Origin: Euryodendron excelsum
Taxonomy: Eukaryota; Streptophyta; Magnoliopsida; Ericales; Pentaphylacaceae
Assembly: GCA_033060915.1 (NCBI GenBank)
Contig: CM065386.1
Coordinates: 9,362,501-9,426,500, forward strand
Reading direction: 5' to 3'
Length of the DNA stretch: 64,000 bases
Positions 46,061 to 55,522 of this stretch are shown in pieces. The notes below the pieces were generated by a model. The model ran no database searches and was not told the DNA's origin. It was given only the letters and a program-made list of their open reading frames with translations. Numbering within the stretch: the first letter of the stretch is position 1; each line of letters opens with the position of its first letter. A program made the translations under genes and the position numbers.

Positions 46061-46198
46061 TTTTTGTTGACTTAAAAGTGTTTCGAGTCAAGGGACTCAC
46101 TTGGAAATGGATGGGGATGTCCATCAGGGTATCCCAATGAATGTCGGTTTGGTACCCAGAGCTGGTGTGGTTTAGGAAATGCTCGGGTCACTAGAGAT

Positions 46199-46510
46199 AA
46201 AATGGTCATTTTGACCGAAACTTGCTAGATTGTGATCGGGGTGGATTTGAGTGGCATATCGAATATATCGGATTGTCTAGGGACATTTCTAGAATGTGGA
46301 CTTACCATTTCAAGGAATTGGTGCTTTCTCGAAAGTGTGCCGGAGTGCTTGAGGGCAAAATGGTCATTTTGACCGGAGTTGAACAGAATCGAACCGGAGT
46401 TTGTTTGATAGGCATGTTGAACGTGTTGGACTGTCAAGGGACAATTAGAAAAGGTGAATTTACCATCTCAAGGACTTAGTACTTTCTCGAGGACGTGTTA
46501 GGTTGGATGG
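46199..46510. repeat. 158-bp imperfect tandem repeat
   Basis: AAAATGGTCATTTTGACC starts at 46199 and 46357. Both units continue through a GGATTGTCTAGGGACA/GGACTGTCAAGGGACA block, a TTACCAT(T/C)TCAAGGA block and CTTTCTCGA. A partial third unit follows to about 46580. Confidence 0.75.
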
Positions 46511-47279
46511 ATTTATCATCTCAAGGAGTTTGTAGTTTCTCGCAAGATGTGCCATCATGCCCAAAGGGCAGGTTGGTTATTTTTCACTGTATCGGATTAG
46601 CAAGAACTAGTATCTTTATAAGTGTTTTTGTCACTCTGGCTGGTTGTGACGAGTTGATTTTCAGAGGTCTTTCTGTTCTTTTATAAACATGTCACGGCCA
46701 AGAGGCATATTCGGTTCCGTGACACTGGGTGGTTTAATGGCAAAACCCGTGTTGACCTGGTGAGTGTTCTCGTCATTCCAACGGCTTAAAGGTTTGTGAG
46801 TGTTTTCGTCACTCTGGCGGTTTGGTGTTGGTTACAAAGACTGCCTGATCTCGAGAAGCCACAAAATACCAAGGGGCATAACAGACATTTTACATTGACA
46901 GGCTAGCAGGTGCCAGAAGTGAATCGTTTAAAGTTTGAGTGTTTCTATCACTCCAATGACGGTGATTGATTTCGAAGACCGCCTGATCTCTAAAAGTTAC
47001 CTTATAAAGTTTGTGAGTATTTTCATTTGTGATAATTTGTGAGTGTTTTTGCTACTTCGACGGTGTTTGCATTAGTTCCGGCGATCGATCAATTCTAGAA
47101 AGTTGCCTAGAGTGTTTATAGGCATTTTGGTCATTTGGCTTTAATTGGGCCTTAAGGGCTTAAGAAATGACCAATTGACTGGACTGGAGTTTGAAAAGTT
47201 GGTTAAGACTTGATAGTGTTGTGACGTAGACCGATGTGGACTGGAGATTGCCGTGCGGGCAAAAATAGAGTGCTTACAC

Positions 47280-48500
47280 TTAGTTTGACTAAGAGAGATA
47301 TTACGGCCTCACAATGTTTTTCAAAAAATATGAGTTCATTAATTCCAATTCTAGGTTATGCTCAGAAGTCCATGAAATTAGACACCAACAGGTGGTCTTT
47401 AGAGAGCTAACTAATGTGAGTTGTACCATCTGCCTTTTCCCTTGTTTGTATATGATGACTAATATGCTTTGAGTCCTTGCTTGGTTTTTTGTTGTATATA
47501 CAAGTGTTGAGACAATTTTGTAATGATTATATATTTATAGCCTCTTAGTGCTGATGGTCTTTGTGATTATAATCTGCTTTCATGTGCTTAGAAGTGTAAT
47601 TGTTAGTTTATATGGATCTATTTAATGTGTAGTTCAATGAAATGTATAAGTTCTGCACATGGTTTATCTGTTTTCTCTAGAAAGAATTGGTGTATTTAAG
47701 TCATGGACCATGGAATTTGACTGATTTAAATTGGGGTTTTAAAAGTTTATTTGATAATTTGTTACAATGCATGGTTGTGAGAATCCCTATTATGAATATT
47801 GATGATAAGTCCTTTACTAGTTGTTGGGCTTTCTACATATGGTAGTTTAGGTGGAAAGTACCTTCGTCTGTGTATGTTTTCCATGTATCGAGAGCATGAG
47901 GCGGGGAAAAAATGTAGGATTGTTGTTTTCCAGAAATACATATATCTTGGGTTGTTTTTAGAGCGTAGTTCCATCGCTTGTTGTTTTATTGTACATTATA
48001 ATTTAAAATATCATTTCGATAGTATCTTTAATTTCTGTCTTAGTTTATGTAGGTGAGGCATGGATTTAGAAATCAAAATGATATGGTTGGAGTTAGGTTC
48101 AATAGAAGCATAGACTTAAATTTTTTTTTTTAGGTTTTTAGGAAATGCCTTTATAGAATTGACGCCTCTTCAATCCATTGGCTACAAGTGTAGTTCACTT
48201 CAGCTACTTGATCATCTTTCTCTAGACGTGTGTGTCTATATATGCAAGTATACAGTGATGGGTTTAGGAATTCTACTTGATTCAATCGCTCTATGTATAT
48301 GCGTATACACATATGCACATTGTTCAGATACAGTAATTTTTCTCCTCTGGTGAATGATTTAAGCAGTTATATGGCTTTCTTTGGAACTTTGATTTGGTAG
48401 AACAAAAAGAAGCAAAAAGGAAAATGAGAAGAAAAATAATTTTCTTGTGTATTTTCTACAGAAAATAATTTTTTTTTTTTAGTTTTTCATCTTACCTTAG
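47280..48500. other. Non-coding flank of the gypsy element
   Basis: Segment 47690-47772 repeats 12890-12968. No gene was recognised. CTTAG at 48496-48500 is the left target-site copy of the gypsy insertion. Confidence 0.5.
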
Positions 48501-49219
48501 TGATACCGGAGGATCTCAATCAAAATTGGCTTAAAACAATAAGCCAAATTGTCAAAATAGAGGGGCTGCCAGTTTCTAAAGGCAGACCCTGTTTTTCAGC
48601 TGTGCATGCCCTATTTTCAGCTAACTTTCCATTAAAATCTGAATTTGCTGAAAGTGAATCAACATGCATATCTTATATGAATGGAAAAAATCTATGAATC
48701 TACTTTGTAACAAAAAAATAAATAAATAAATAAAGCATGATTTGCTGTCTTGTAGAGAGAGATATGACTATTTTACTGAAGGGTATCCGAGCTGTCTGCA
48801 CACATCCGAAAATTCAGCAATCCTCTAGACTTTTTGCAGCCCACCTCTTTTGATTTTTCTTGTTGTTAGTTGTGTTTTGTCAATAGTCTTAAAAGTGTTT
48901 TACACGTTTTTCTTGTCTTCTCTTTGAATGATGGTAGTCAAAAGTTTATTGTCTTTCTTTATCGTCAATCAAGTGTGCATGTATGTCAAAGTGCATGTGT
49001 GTTTGTCAGAATAAGTTATGTATTTATTAGGCTATTGCAAGTGGTAATGATGTAGAGAATTTTCAAATTATATTTGAGAGTTAACCTTTGGCTTTCTAAA
49101 AAGAAGGAGTTCTTCTTGTTTGCTCTTATATCTCAGTAGATTTCCGTAGGGTGGCGAGTTTATATCTTTTCTTGAGTTTCGCTTGTGTTACTTGTTTATT
49201 GTTTCATTTTCCAGCGTCA
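48501..49219 (+). repeat. 5' LTR of the chromovirus-like element
   Basis: The LTR begins TGATACCGGAGGATCTC and ends CCAGCGTCA. It contains an AAAT microsatellite (about 48716-48736) that is absent from the 3' LTR and accounts for much of the length difference. Confidence 0.92.
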
Positions 49220-49223
49220 AATT

Positions 49224-49232
49224 TGGTATCAG
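49224..49232 (+). promoter_or_regulatory. Primer-binding site
   Basis: TGGTATCAG lies four bases after the LTR and matches the tRNA-iMet complement; the match is lost after nine bases. Confidence 0.75.
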
Positions 49233-49248
49233 GGTATTTGGTTTGTGA

Positions 49249-50583
49249 TGACTGGTCGTCGTTGTCGTGGTCTTAACGTCAAAGAAGCCTCAGTTCGTGA
49301 ACAAAACTTACGAGATATTGAGATGGAAGATTTACGGAGCCAAGTGCAATAACTCCAGTAGCATTTGCAATGCTACGAGCCTTTGGAATGTGGCGATTTG
49401 CGCCACGATTCAGAGCAAGAATCACCTAATGAGGAGGAGGAGATTAAAACCCCTTCTATGGCACTCCTAATCAAGCATCAAGTGAAGAAGCTTCTTCGAG
49501 ACGTCGTGTCCGAAGAAACCATGATTTTCAATGAGATTATGGTGTCAAAGTTGACATTCCCGAATTTGAAGGAAGAATGCATCTAGAGAAGTTTATAGAT
49601 TGGCTTCATTCCGTTGAAAAAGTCTTTGATTACCAAGAGGTTGCGAAAGATCGAAAGGTGAAATTAGTTACTATAAAATTAAAGAAACATGCTTTTATTT
49701 GGTGGGAGAATCTCAAGAAGCAGCGTGCTAGAGAAGGAAAGTCTCGCATTGTCACGTGTGACAAGATAAAAAAGGAGTTAAGGAAGAAATTCTTGTTAAA
49801 GAATTATCGTCCAGATGTCTTCATCAAGTTTCATAATTTCACACAAAAGAAACAGTCCGTGGAAGAATATACAGTTGAATTTGGCCATCTTATGATGCGT
49901 TGTGAAGTGTTTGAACTGGAGGAACAAACTATAACACATTATCTTGGAGGATTTCGGTCTGAAATTGCTAATATTATTCAGCTGCAACCTTATTGGAGTT
50001 ACAATGATGTTTTTAAGTTTGCAATCAAGGTGGAAAAACAACTCAAAGAAGCACGTGGGAATAGCTCTTGGCCTTGGAACAAAGATGGATTTTGTAAAGG
50101 AAGTGCATCAACTACCAAGCCCTCTTCATCACACAAAGCAGCTCCTTCAAAGTCACTACCCAAGCAAGATGGAGTAGCGAGTTCGAACCATCCTAACAAT
50201 CGCCAATGTTTCAAGTGTCAAGGATTAGGCTACATTGCCTTCAATTGTCTAAACCGTAAGATAGTCTCTCTTGTGGAAGAGGACATTGAAGAGGAGTCTG
50301 AGAAAGATGATGCATCAACCGATAAAAATCAAGAAGATGATGGAGACATCACTTATGGAGATCAAGGAGAAAGTCTAGTTGTTAGAAGAAGTCTAAGTGC
50401 AGCCCATGTAGAACAAGAAAGTTGGCTCTGCAATAATATTTTTCACACAAGATGTACGTCCCATAGCAAAGTTTGTAACGTCATCATTGATGGAGGGAGT
50501 TGCGAGAATATGGTGGCCGCAACAATGGTGGAGAAGTTGCATCTCAAGACAATGGAGCATTCACACTCTTATAAAATTTCGTA
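49249..50583 (+). pseudogene. Chromovirus gag and start of protease
   Basis: The first ATG (49249) opens a frame with two early stops (about 49351) and an acidic stretch. After a frameshift near 49560 a 335-codon frame (49577-50584) covers the gag core: FIDWLHSVEKVFDYQEV, FHNFTQKKQSVEEYTVEFGH and a Ser/Lys-rich linker. The zinc knuckle at 50208-50249, C-F-K-C-Q-G-L-G-Y-I-A-F-N-C, has tyrosine where CCHC needs histidine. An acidic spacer and the protease start IIDGGSCENMV follow. Another frame change occurs near 50585. Confidence 0.9.
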
Positions 50584-50586
50584 GCT

Positions 50587-51066
50587 TTGCAAGGGAATGA
50601 GGTAAGAGTAACTAAAGATGAAGTTTGGTGTGACGTTGTCCCCATGAATGCTTGTCATTTGCTTCTTGGTTGTCCTTGGCAATATGATAGGAGGGTTATT
50701 CATGATAGGTACAAAAACACTTACTGTTTTGAGAAGGATGGAGTGAAAGTCATCTTAGGTCCTTCCAAGCTAGTGAGCACTCCTAAACCGTCAAAAGGAG
50801 AGAGAAGTAATTTACTCTCTAAATCTCAATTTGATAAATCTTTGGAAGAGTTTAATGAGGCTTATGCTCTTGTGGTGATGGAAGGAAATGAAGAGCTCAT
50901 TATGCAGCTATTTCTTAAAGAATTTCTTAATGTTATTCTAGAAGAGATCCCACCCGGCCTTCCTCTCATGAGAGACATTCAACATTGCATTGATTTCATT
51001 CCCGGAGTTGTCCTTCCAAATAAGACAGCTTATAGGATGAATTCAAATGAGCATGAAGAGTTGTAA
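50587..51066 (+). pseudogene. Chromovirus protease C terminus and RT leader
   Basis: The 159-codon frame contains VWCDVVPMNACHLLLG, CPWQYDRRVIHDRYKNTY and the pre-RT block EEIPPGLPLMRDIQHCIDF with AYRMNSNEHEEL. It is in the same frame as the RT that follows but separated by a single TAA at about 51064-51066 (probably CAA originally). The LLG.PW.YDR block is typical of CRM/Reina-type chromoviruses. Confidence 0.9.
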
Positions 51067-51084
51067 AGACAAGTTGAAGAACTC

Positions 51085-51999
51085 ATGAACAAAGGCCTAT
51101 TGAGGGAAAGTAGGAGTTTATACGCTGTCTTTGCTCTTCTTGTGTCAAAAAAAGATAGTTCTTGGTGTATGCGTATTGATAGTAGAGTGGTGAGTAAGAT
51201 CACAATCAAATACTGCTTTCCTATTCCACGCCTTGATGATCTTCTTGACCAACTCAATGGTACTTATATCTTCTCTAAGATTGATCTACGAAGTGGATAT
51301 CATCAAATCCGAATGAGATCCGGTAATGAATGGAAAATCACTTTTAAGATAAGAGATGGTCTTTATAAGTGGATGAATATGCCTTTTGGGTTATCTAATG
51401 CTTATAGTACTTTTATGCGCCTTATGAATCATGTGTTTAAACCTTTTATTGAAAAGTTTGTTGTTGTTTACTTTGATAATATTCTAGTGTACAGTAAGGG
51501 CGAAGAACAACAATTGGAGCATTTTCAACAACTATTCAAGACATTGAGGGAGCAGAAATTATATGCCAACTTGAAGAAGTGTCATTTATTTACAAATAGC
51601 CTCGTGTTCTTAAGCTATGTCATATCCGGTAAGGGCATTCAAGTGGATCCTAGCAAGGTAGAAACAATTATTAGGTGGCCCATTCCAAGATCAGTTCGTG
51701 ATATTCAAAATTTTCATAGTCTAGCTTCATTTTATCGTCGCTTCATCAAAGGATTCAGCACTCTTGTCGCTCTTATTACTGAGTGCTTAAAAGGAGGCAC
51801 ATTCAAATGGTCGGAAGAGGCACAAAAGAGCTTCGAAATCATTAAGAAAAAGTTTATCGAGGCTCCTATTCTGACATTACTAAATTTTAACAATGTGTTT
51901 GAGGTACATTGTGATGCTTCCAATGTGGAAATAAGTGTTGTACTAAGTCAAGAAGGTAAGCTTATTGCTTTCTTTAGTGAAAAGTTGAATGGAAATTGA
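51085..51999 (+). pseudogene. Chromovirus reverse transcriptase
   Basis: The 304-codon open frame has all RT blocks: [68 protein letters not shown], the connection [15 protein letters not shown], and the start of RNase H ([19 protein letters not shown]). The catalytic Y-F-D-D box reads Y-F-D-N at about 51469-51480. The second metal-binding aspartate is lost, so polymerase activity is not expected although the frame is long. Confidence 0.93.
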
Positions 52000-52346
52000 A
52001 AGAAATACTTTACCTATGATAAAAAGTTTATGCTATTATTCGAGCTTTGGATCATTAGAGCCATTATCTCATATCCAAATAGTTTATTCTCTTTTCGGAT
52101 CATGAAGTTTTGAAGTATATAAATGACCAACATAAGCTCAATAATCGGCATGCTAAATGGGTTGAGTTTTTACAAGCTTACACTTTCCATATCAAGCACA
52201 AATCTGGAAAAGAAAATCAAATGGATTATACATTGAGTTGAAAACACTCCTTATTGTCTACAATGCAAGTGGAAATCTTAGGCTTTCAAGTCATAAAAGA
52301 GTTGTACAAAAATGATCCTTACTTTGTCAAAATTTAGGAGGAATGT
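52000..52346 (+). pseudogene. Chromovirus RNase H remnant
   Basis: In shifting frames the sequence reads KYFTYDKKF, LFSDHEVLKYINDQHKLN, RHAKWVEFLQAYTFHIKHKS and GKENQMDY, the conserved end of the Ty3/gypsy RNase H. Frameshifts near 52030-52080 and stops near 52240 break it. Confidence 0.82.
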
Positions 52347-53530
52347 TTGAAAGGTCTTTTTAACCATTTTTTGTTGCAAGATAGTTTTCTTTCAGGAAGA
52401 ATCGGCTATGCATCCAAGAAGGTTCTCTTAGGGAAGCTATTATTAAGGAAGCTCATGGAGGAGAACTTGCTGGTCACTTTGGGAAGGATAAGACACTCTC
52501 TCTTGTGCAATAAAATTTCTATTGGCCTAGAATGGATCGTGACATTGCCTTGCATGTGGAGCGTCGTAGAATTTGTCAACAAGCCAAGGGTCACACTCAA
52601 AATACTGGACTATATACTCCATTGCAAGTTCCCATGGCTCTTTGGGAGTATGTGAGCTTAGACTTTGTGGTGAGATTGCCTCACACTCAAAGGAACAAAG
52701 ACTATTATGGTTGTCATTGATCGATTCTCCAAAATAGCACACTTTGTCCTATGTAACAAGACTTTGGATGCTTTTCATATTGCTGATCTTTATTTTCGAG
52801 ATATTGTAAAGCTCAATAGTATTCCAAATACAATGACTTTCGATCGTGATTCAAAATTTATGAGTCATTTTTGGCGTACATTTTGGTGTAAGCTTGGAAC
52901 CACTTTTCAATTTAGCTCTTCTCATCACCCACAAACGGATGGGCAAACTAAAGCTGTCAATCGGAGCTTGGGAAACCTTTTGAGAAGTTTAGTCTGTAGC
53001 AACATTTGTCAATGGGACCTTATTCTAGCGCAAGCTGAATTTGTATACAACTTGTCCATGTGTCAAATCATTAGAACTAGTCCTTTCGAAGTTATCTACA
53101 AGCGTAATCCAATAAGTCCCTTGGACTTGGCGCCACTTGCTACCACTTAAAATTTCAGTAGGGATGTTGAAGAACGAGCCAAAAAAATCAAAAATTTGCA
53201 TGAACAAGTAAGGGATCGAATCTTCAAGCAAAATTAAAAGTACCAAAGAAGGGTCAATAAACTCTGTAAGCCTACAACATTCAAAGAAGGAGAGTTGGTA
53301 TGGATCATCTTTGCAAAGAACACTTTCCACGAGGTCGTCATAGTAAGCTTAAACCAAAGGCTGATGGTCCTTTTAAAGTGCTTTAAAGAATTGGTGAAAA
53401 TGCTTACAAGATTGAGCTACCAGGAGGCTACGGCGTTTCAGCCATCTTCAATGTAACGGATTTGTCACTATATCATGATGAAGAAAGTGAGGAGAATTCA
53501 CAGACGAGTTCACACGCAGCAGAAGCATAT
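52347..53530 (+). pseudogene. Chromovirus integrase
   Basis: The zinc-binding region (about 52440-52590) has EAHGGELAGHFGKDKTLS and ERRRICQQAKG, with one expected cysteine replaced by arginine. The core follows at 52707-53150: MVVIDRFSKIAHF (first D), TFDRDSKFMSHFW (second D) and HHPQTDGQTKAVNRSLGN. The catalytic glutamate position (normally DGQTE) is lysine at about 52950. After a stop at 53150, C-terminal sequence runs in other frames to FNVTDLSLYHDEESEEN and into the 3' LTR. No clear chromodomain is seen. Confidence 0.9.
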
Positions 53531-54223
53531 GATACCGGAGAATCTCAGTCAAAATCGACTTAAAACAATGAGCTAAATTGTCAAAACAGAGAGACTGCCA
53601 GTTTCTAAAGGCAAACCCTGTTTTTTTAGCTATGCAGGTTCTATTTTCAGCTAACTTTACATTAAAATCTGAATTTGCTGGACGTGAATCAGCGTGCAAA
53701 TCTTATATGGATGGAAAGGTCTATGAATCTACTTTCTAACAAAATAAAGAGAACATGATTTGCTGTCTTGTGGAAAGAGATATAGTTGTTTTACTGAAGG
53801 GTGTGTAAGCTGTCTGCACACATCCAAAAATTCAGTAATCCTTTAGACCACCTGTTTTAATTTTTCTTGTTGTTAGGTGTGTTTTGTCAAGAGTTTTAAA
53901 AGTGTTTTACATGTTTTTCTTGTCTTCTCTTGGAATGATGGTAGTCAAAAGGTGATTGTTTTTCTTTGTCATCAATCAAGTGTGCATGTATGTCAAAGTG
54001 CATGTGTGTTTATCAAAATAAGTTATGTATTTATTAGGCTATTGCAAGTGGTAATGAAGCAGAGAATTTTCAGATTATGTTTGAGAGTTAGCCTTTGGCT
54101 TTCTAAGAAGAAGGAGTTCTTGTTTGCTCTTATCCCTCGGTGGATTTCCGTAGGGTGGTGAACTTATATCATTTCTTGAGTTTCGCTTGTGTTACTTGCC
54201 TATTCTTTCATTTTCCGATGTCA
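53530..54223 (+). repeat. 3' LTR of the chromovirus-like element
   Basis: It begins TGATACCGGAGAATCTC and ends CCGATGTCA, collinear with 48501-49219. No strong polypurine tract precedes it; the nearest purine-rich run is GAAGAAAGTGAGGAGAA about 45 bp upstream. Confidence 0.92.
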
Positions 54224-55414
54224 CGTAGAAAACATTGGATTAAAATGTCTTGTGAAAAAATATGAAATTATAAAAAAGAGAAAGATAATTGATATCTTAG
54301 AACTTAAAATTTAACTTCTAGCTTCATCATATTATTTTTGTCAAAATTTTCTATTTGTAATCAAATAAGGAACAATGATCTCCTTTGTGTTTTGTTTTCA
54401 TTTTGAAACATGTCAACCAAACAAAGCATAAAAAAATTGCAAATTTATAAATTTTGAGTAATTCTTTTTTTTTTTTTTAATAAAAATGTTTTATACTTTC
54501 TGATTGGAACCCTGGAAATTCTTATCTAGCTCTCCGAGAGATAAATCAAATCAAATTTTCATGTGCAGAAGTAATAATATGTACGTTTTGAAATAATGTG
54601 ACATGACGCATTGTATATTGGAGATTGGAAAAGGCAAATTAAGGGTCGTTCATGGCTACTCTTTTTCGTTTCAGCTGATCACTTTTGTGCTCTTAAAACT
54701 ATAGTTTGTTTTGAACAGAGAAGCTTCCACTTGGAACTATCTAAATGGATATTCAAGATTTGGTGGATGGATGGCAACATTTTTAGGTCTTTCTTAGTTA
54801 CATCCATTCACTATATCTTAATGTCTCACGCTTCTTTTGATATGTCAAAGTTCTAAGTCTCTCGAATACATTGTGTTGTTTCCATCAGCTAATAAATCTT
54901 ATTTTCAAGGTATTGCTTATTCTCGTACACTGTAACTTCCTCATAAATCTTTTGGTTTTATCTTCCATTTTATAAGTGCACCTGCTATTCTTGTAGCCTG
55001 GCGCCCTCTCTGGCCGTGGAAGAGTTTTCTTAACTTTTAATGGCATATCTGAAGATGCAGCTTCTGATTGCCAAAAAACTTTGAATATCTCGTGTCAAGT
55101 TAATTTCTGACTGTTACCTCTGTGTTCTGCTTGCTGATTACACGATGAATATGTTCTTGAGTTGTGATTTAGGCTCTAGATATTGGGGGTTAGTAGTGCT
55201 TCCTGGTTAATTAGTAGGCTTTGAATTTTCTATTTTTTTCTTTTAGAGAATAGCCTTTTTGGTTAAATAGAGCAATATCATTATGCTATCGAACAAAAGA
55301 ACAAAAGCTCCTCGGCTACTCCCTCAAAAAATAGTAAAAGAAATGACAAAATTTTAACATTCCAATAACAAATGCAATTATGTAACCCTTGAGTTTCTTT
55401 TTTTGCATTTGCAG
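54224..55414. other. Non-coding flank
   Basis: No gene was recognised. An 81-codon frame at 54611-54856 has no domain signature. Confidence 0.45.
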
Positions 55415-55522
55415 AAATTGGGAAGGTCAAGGAGTTTCAGCGGAAAATATAGCTGGAGAACTATGATTGGTCTCTTTCATAGTGATGATGACGAGAGTTC
55501 TTTTTATTATGTTTTAGTTTGA
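55415..55522 (+). other. Candidate terminal exon, unidentified gene
   Basis: After a polypyrimidine tract and TTTGCAG, 35 codons and a TGA encode KLGRSRSFSGKYSWRTMIGL followed by FHSDDDESSFYYVLV. The basic, serine/arginine-rich start and acidic end look like a genuine protein C terminus. Upstream exons were not recognised; the gypsy element lies about 1.2 kb upstream and could have broken the gene or sit in an intron. I do not know the protein. Confidence 0.35.

Larger units (their letters stand above)
40926..47279. repeat. Large degenerate repeat block, possibly a retrotransposon LTR or LARD-like element
   Basis: The first third is dominated by the words TTTTGAAAA and TTTGAAA, beginning near TTTGGAGTCGTCACCTAA (40988). 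The right boundary GGGCAAAAATAGAGTGCTTACA (47258-47279) resembles the ends of plant LTRs. No gag or pol sequence lies inside. Local tandem arrays occur at 42420-42660, 45650-46060, 46199-46510 and 46610-47060. Segment 44500-45620 has a different composition and may be a separate insertion. Element identity and left boundary are unproven. Confidence 0.4.
48501..54223 (+). mobile_element. Ty3/gypsy chromovirus-like element with both LTRs, inactive
   Basis: It has paired LTRs, an iMet-type primer-binding site, gag, protease, RT, RNase H and integrase in Ty3/gypsy order. Flanking 5-mers CTTAG and CGTAG (54224-54228) are a target duplication with one mismatch. Motifs such as CDVVPMNACHLLLG and MRIDSRVV, in the contexts of RT and protease, fit the CRM/Reina side of plant chromoviruses; I cannot choose between these. 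Several catalytic residues are mutated and frames are broken, so it is dead. Differences at about one position in ten over the first ~200 LTR bases indicate an old insertion. Confidence 0.95.

Noticed and set aside
40926..47279. Assignment to a named gypsy lineage
   Set aside because: Only boundary-like motifs are suggestive; no gag, pol or primer site is present to support a lineage.
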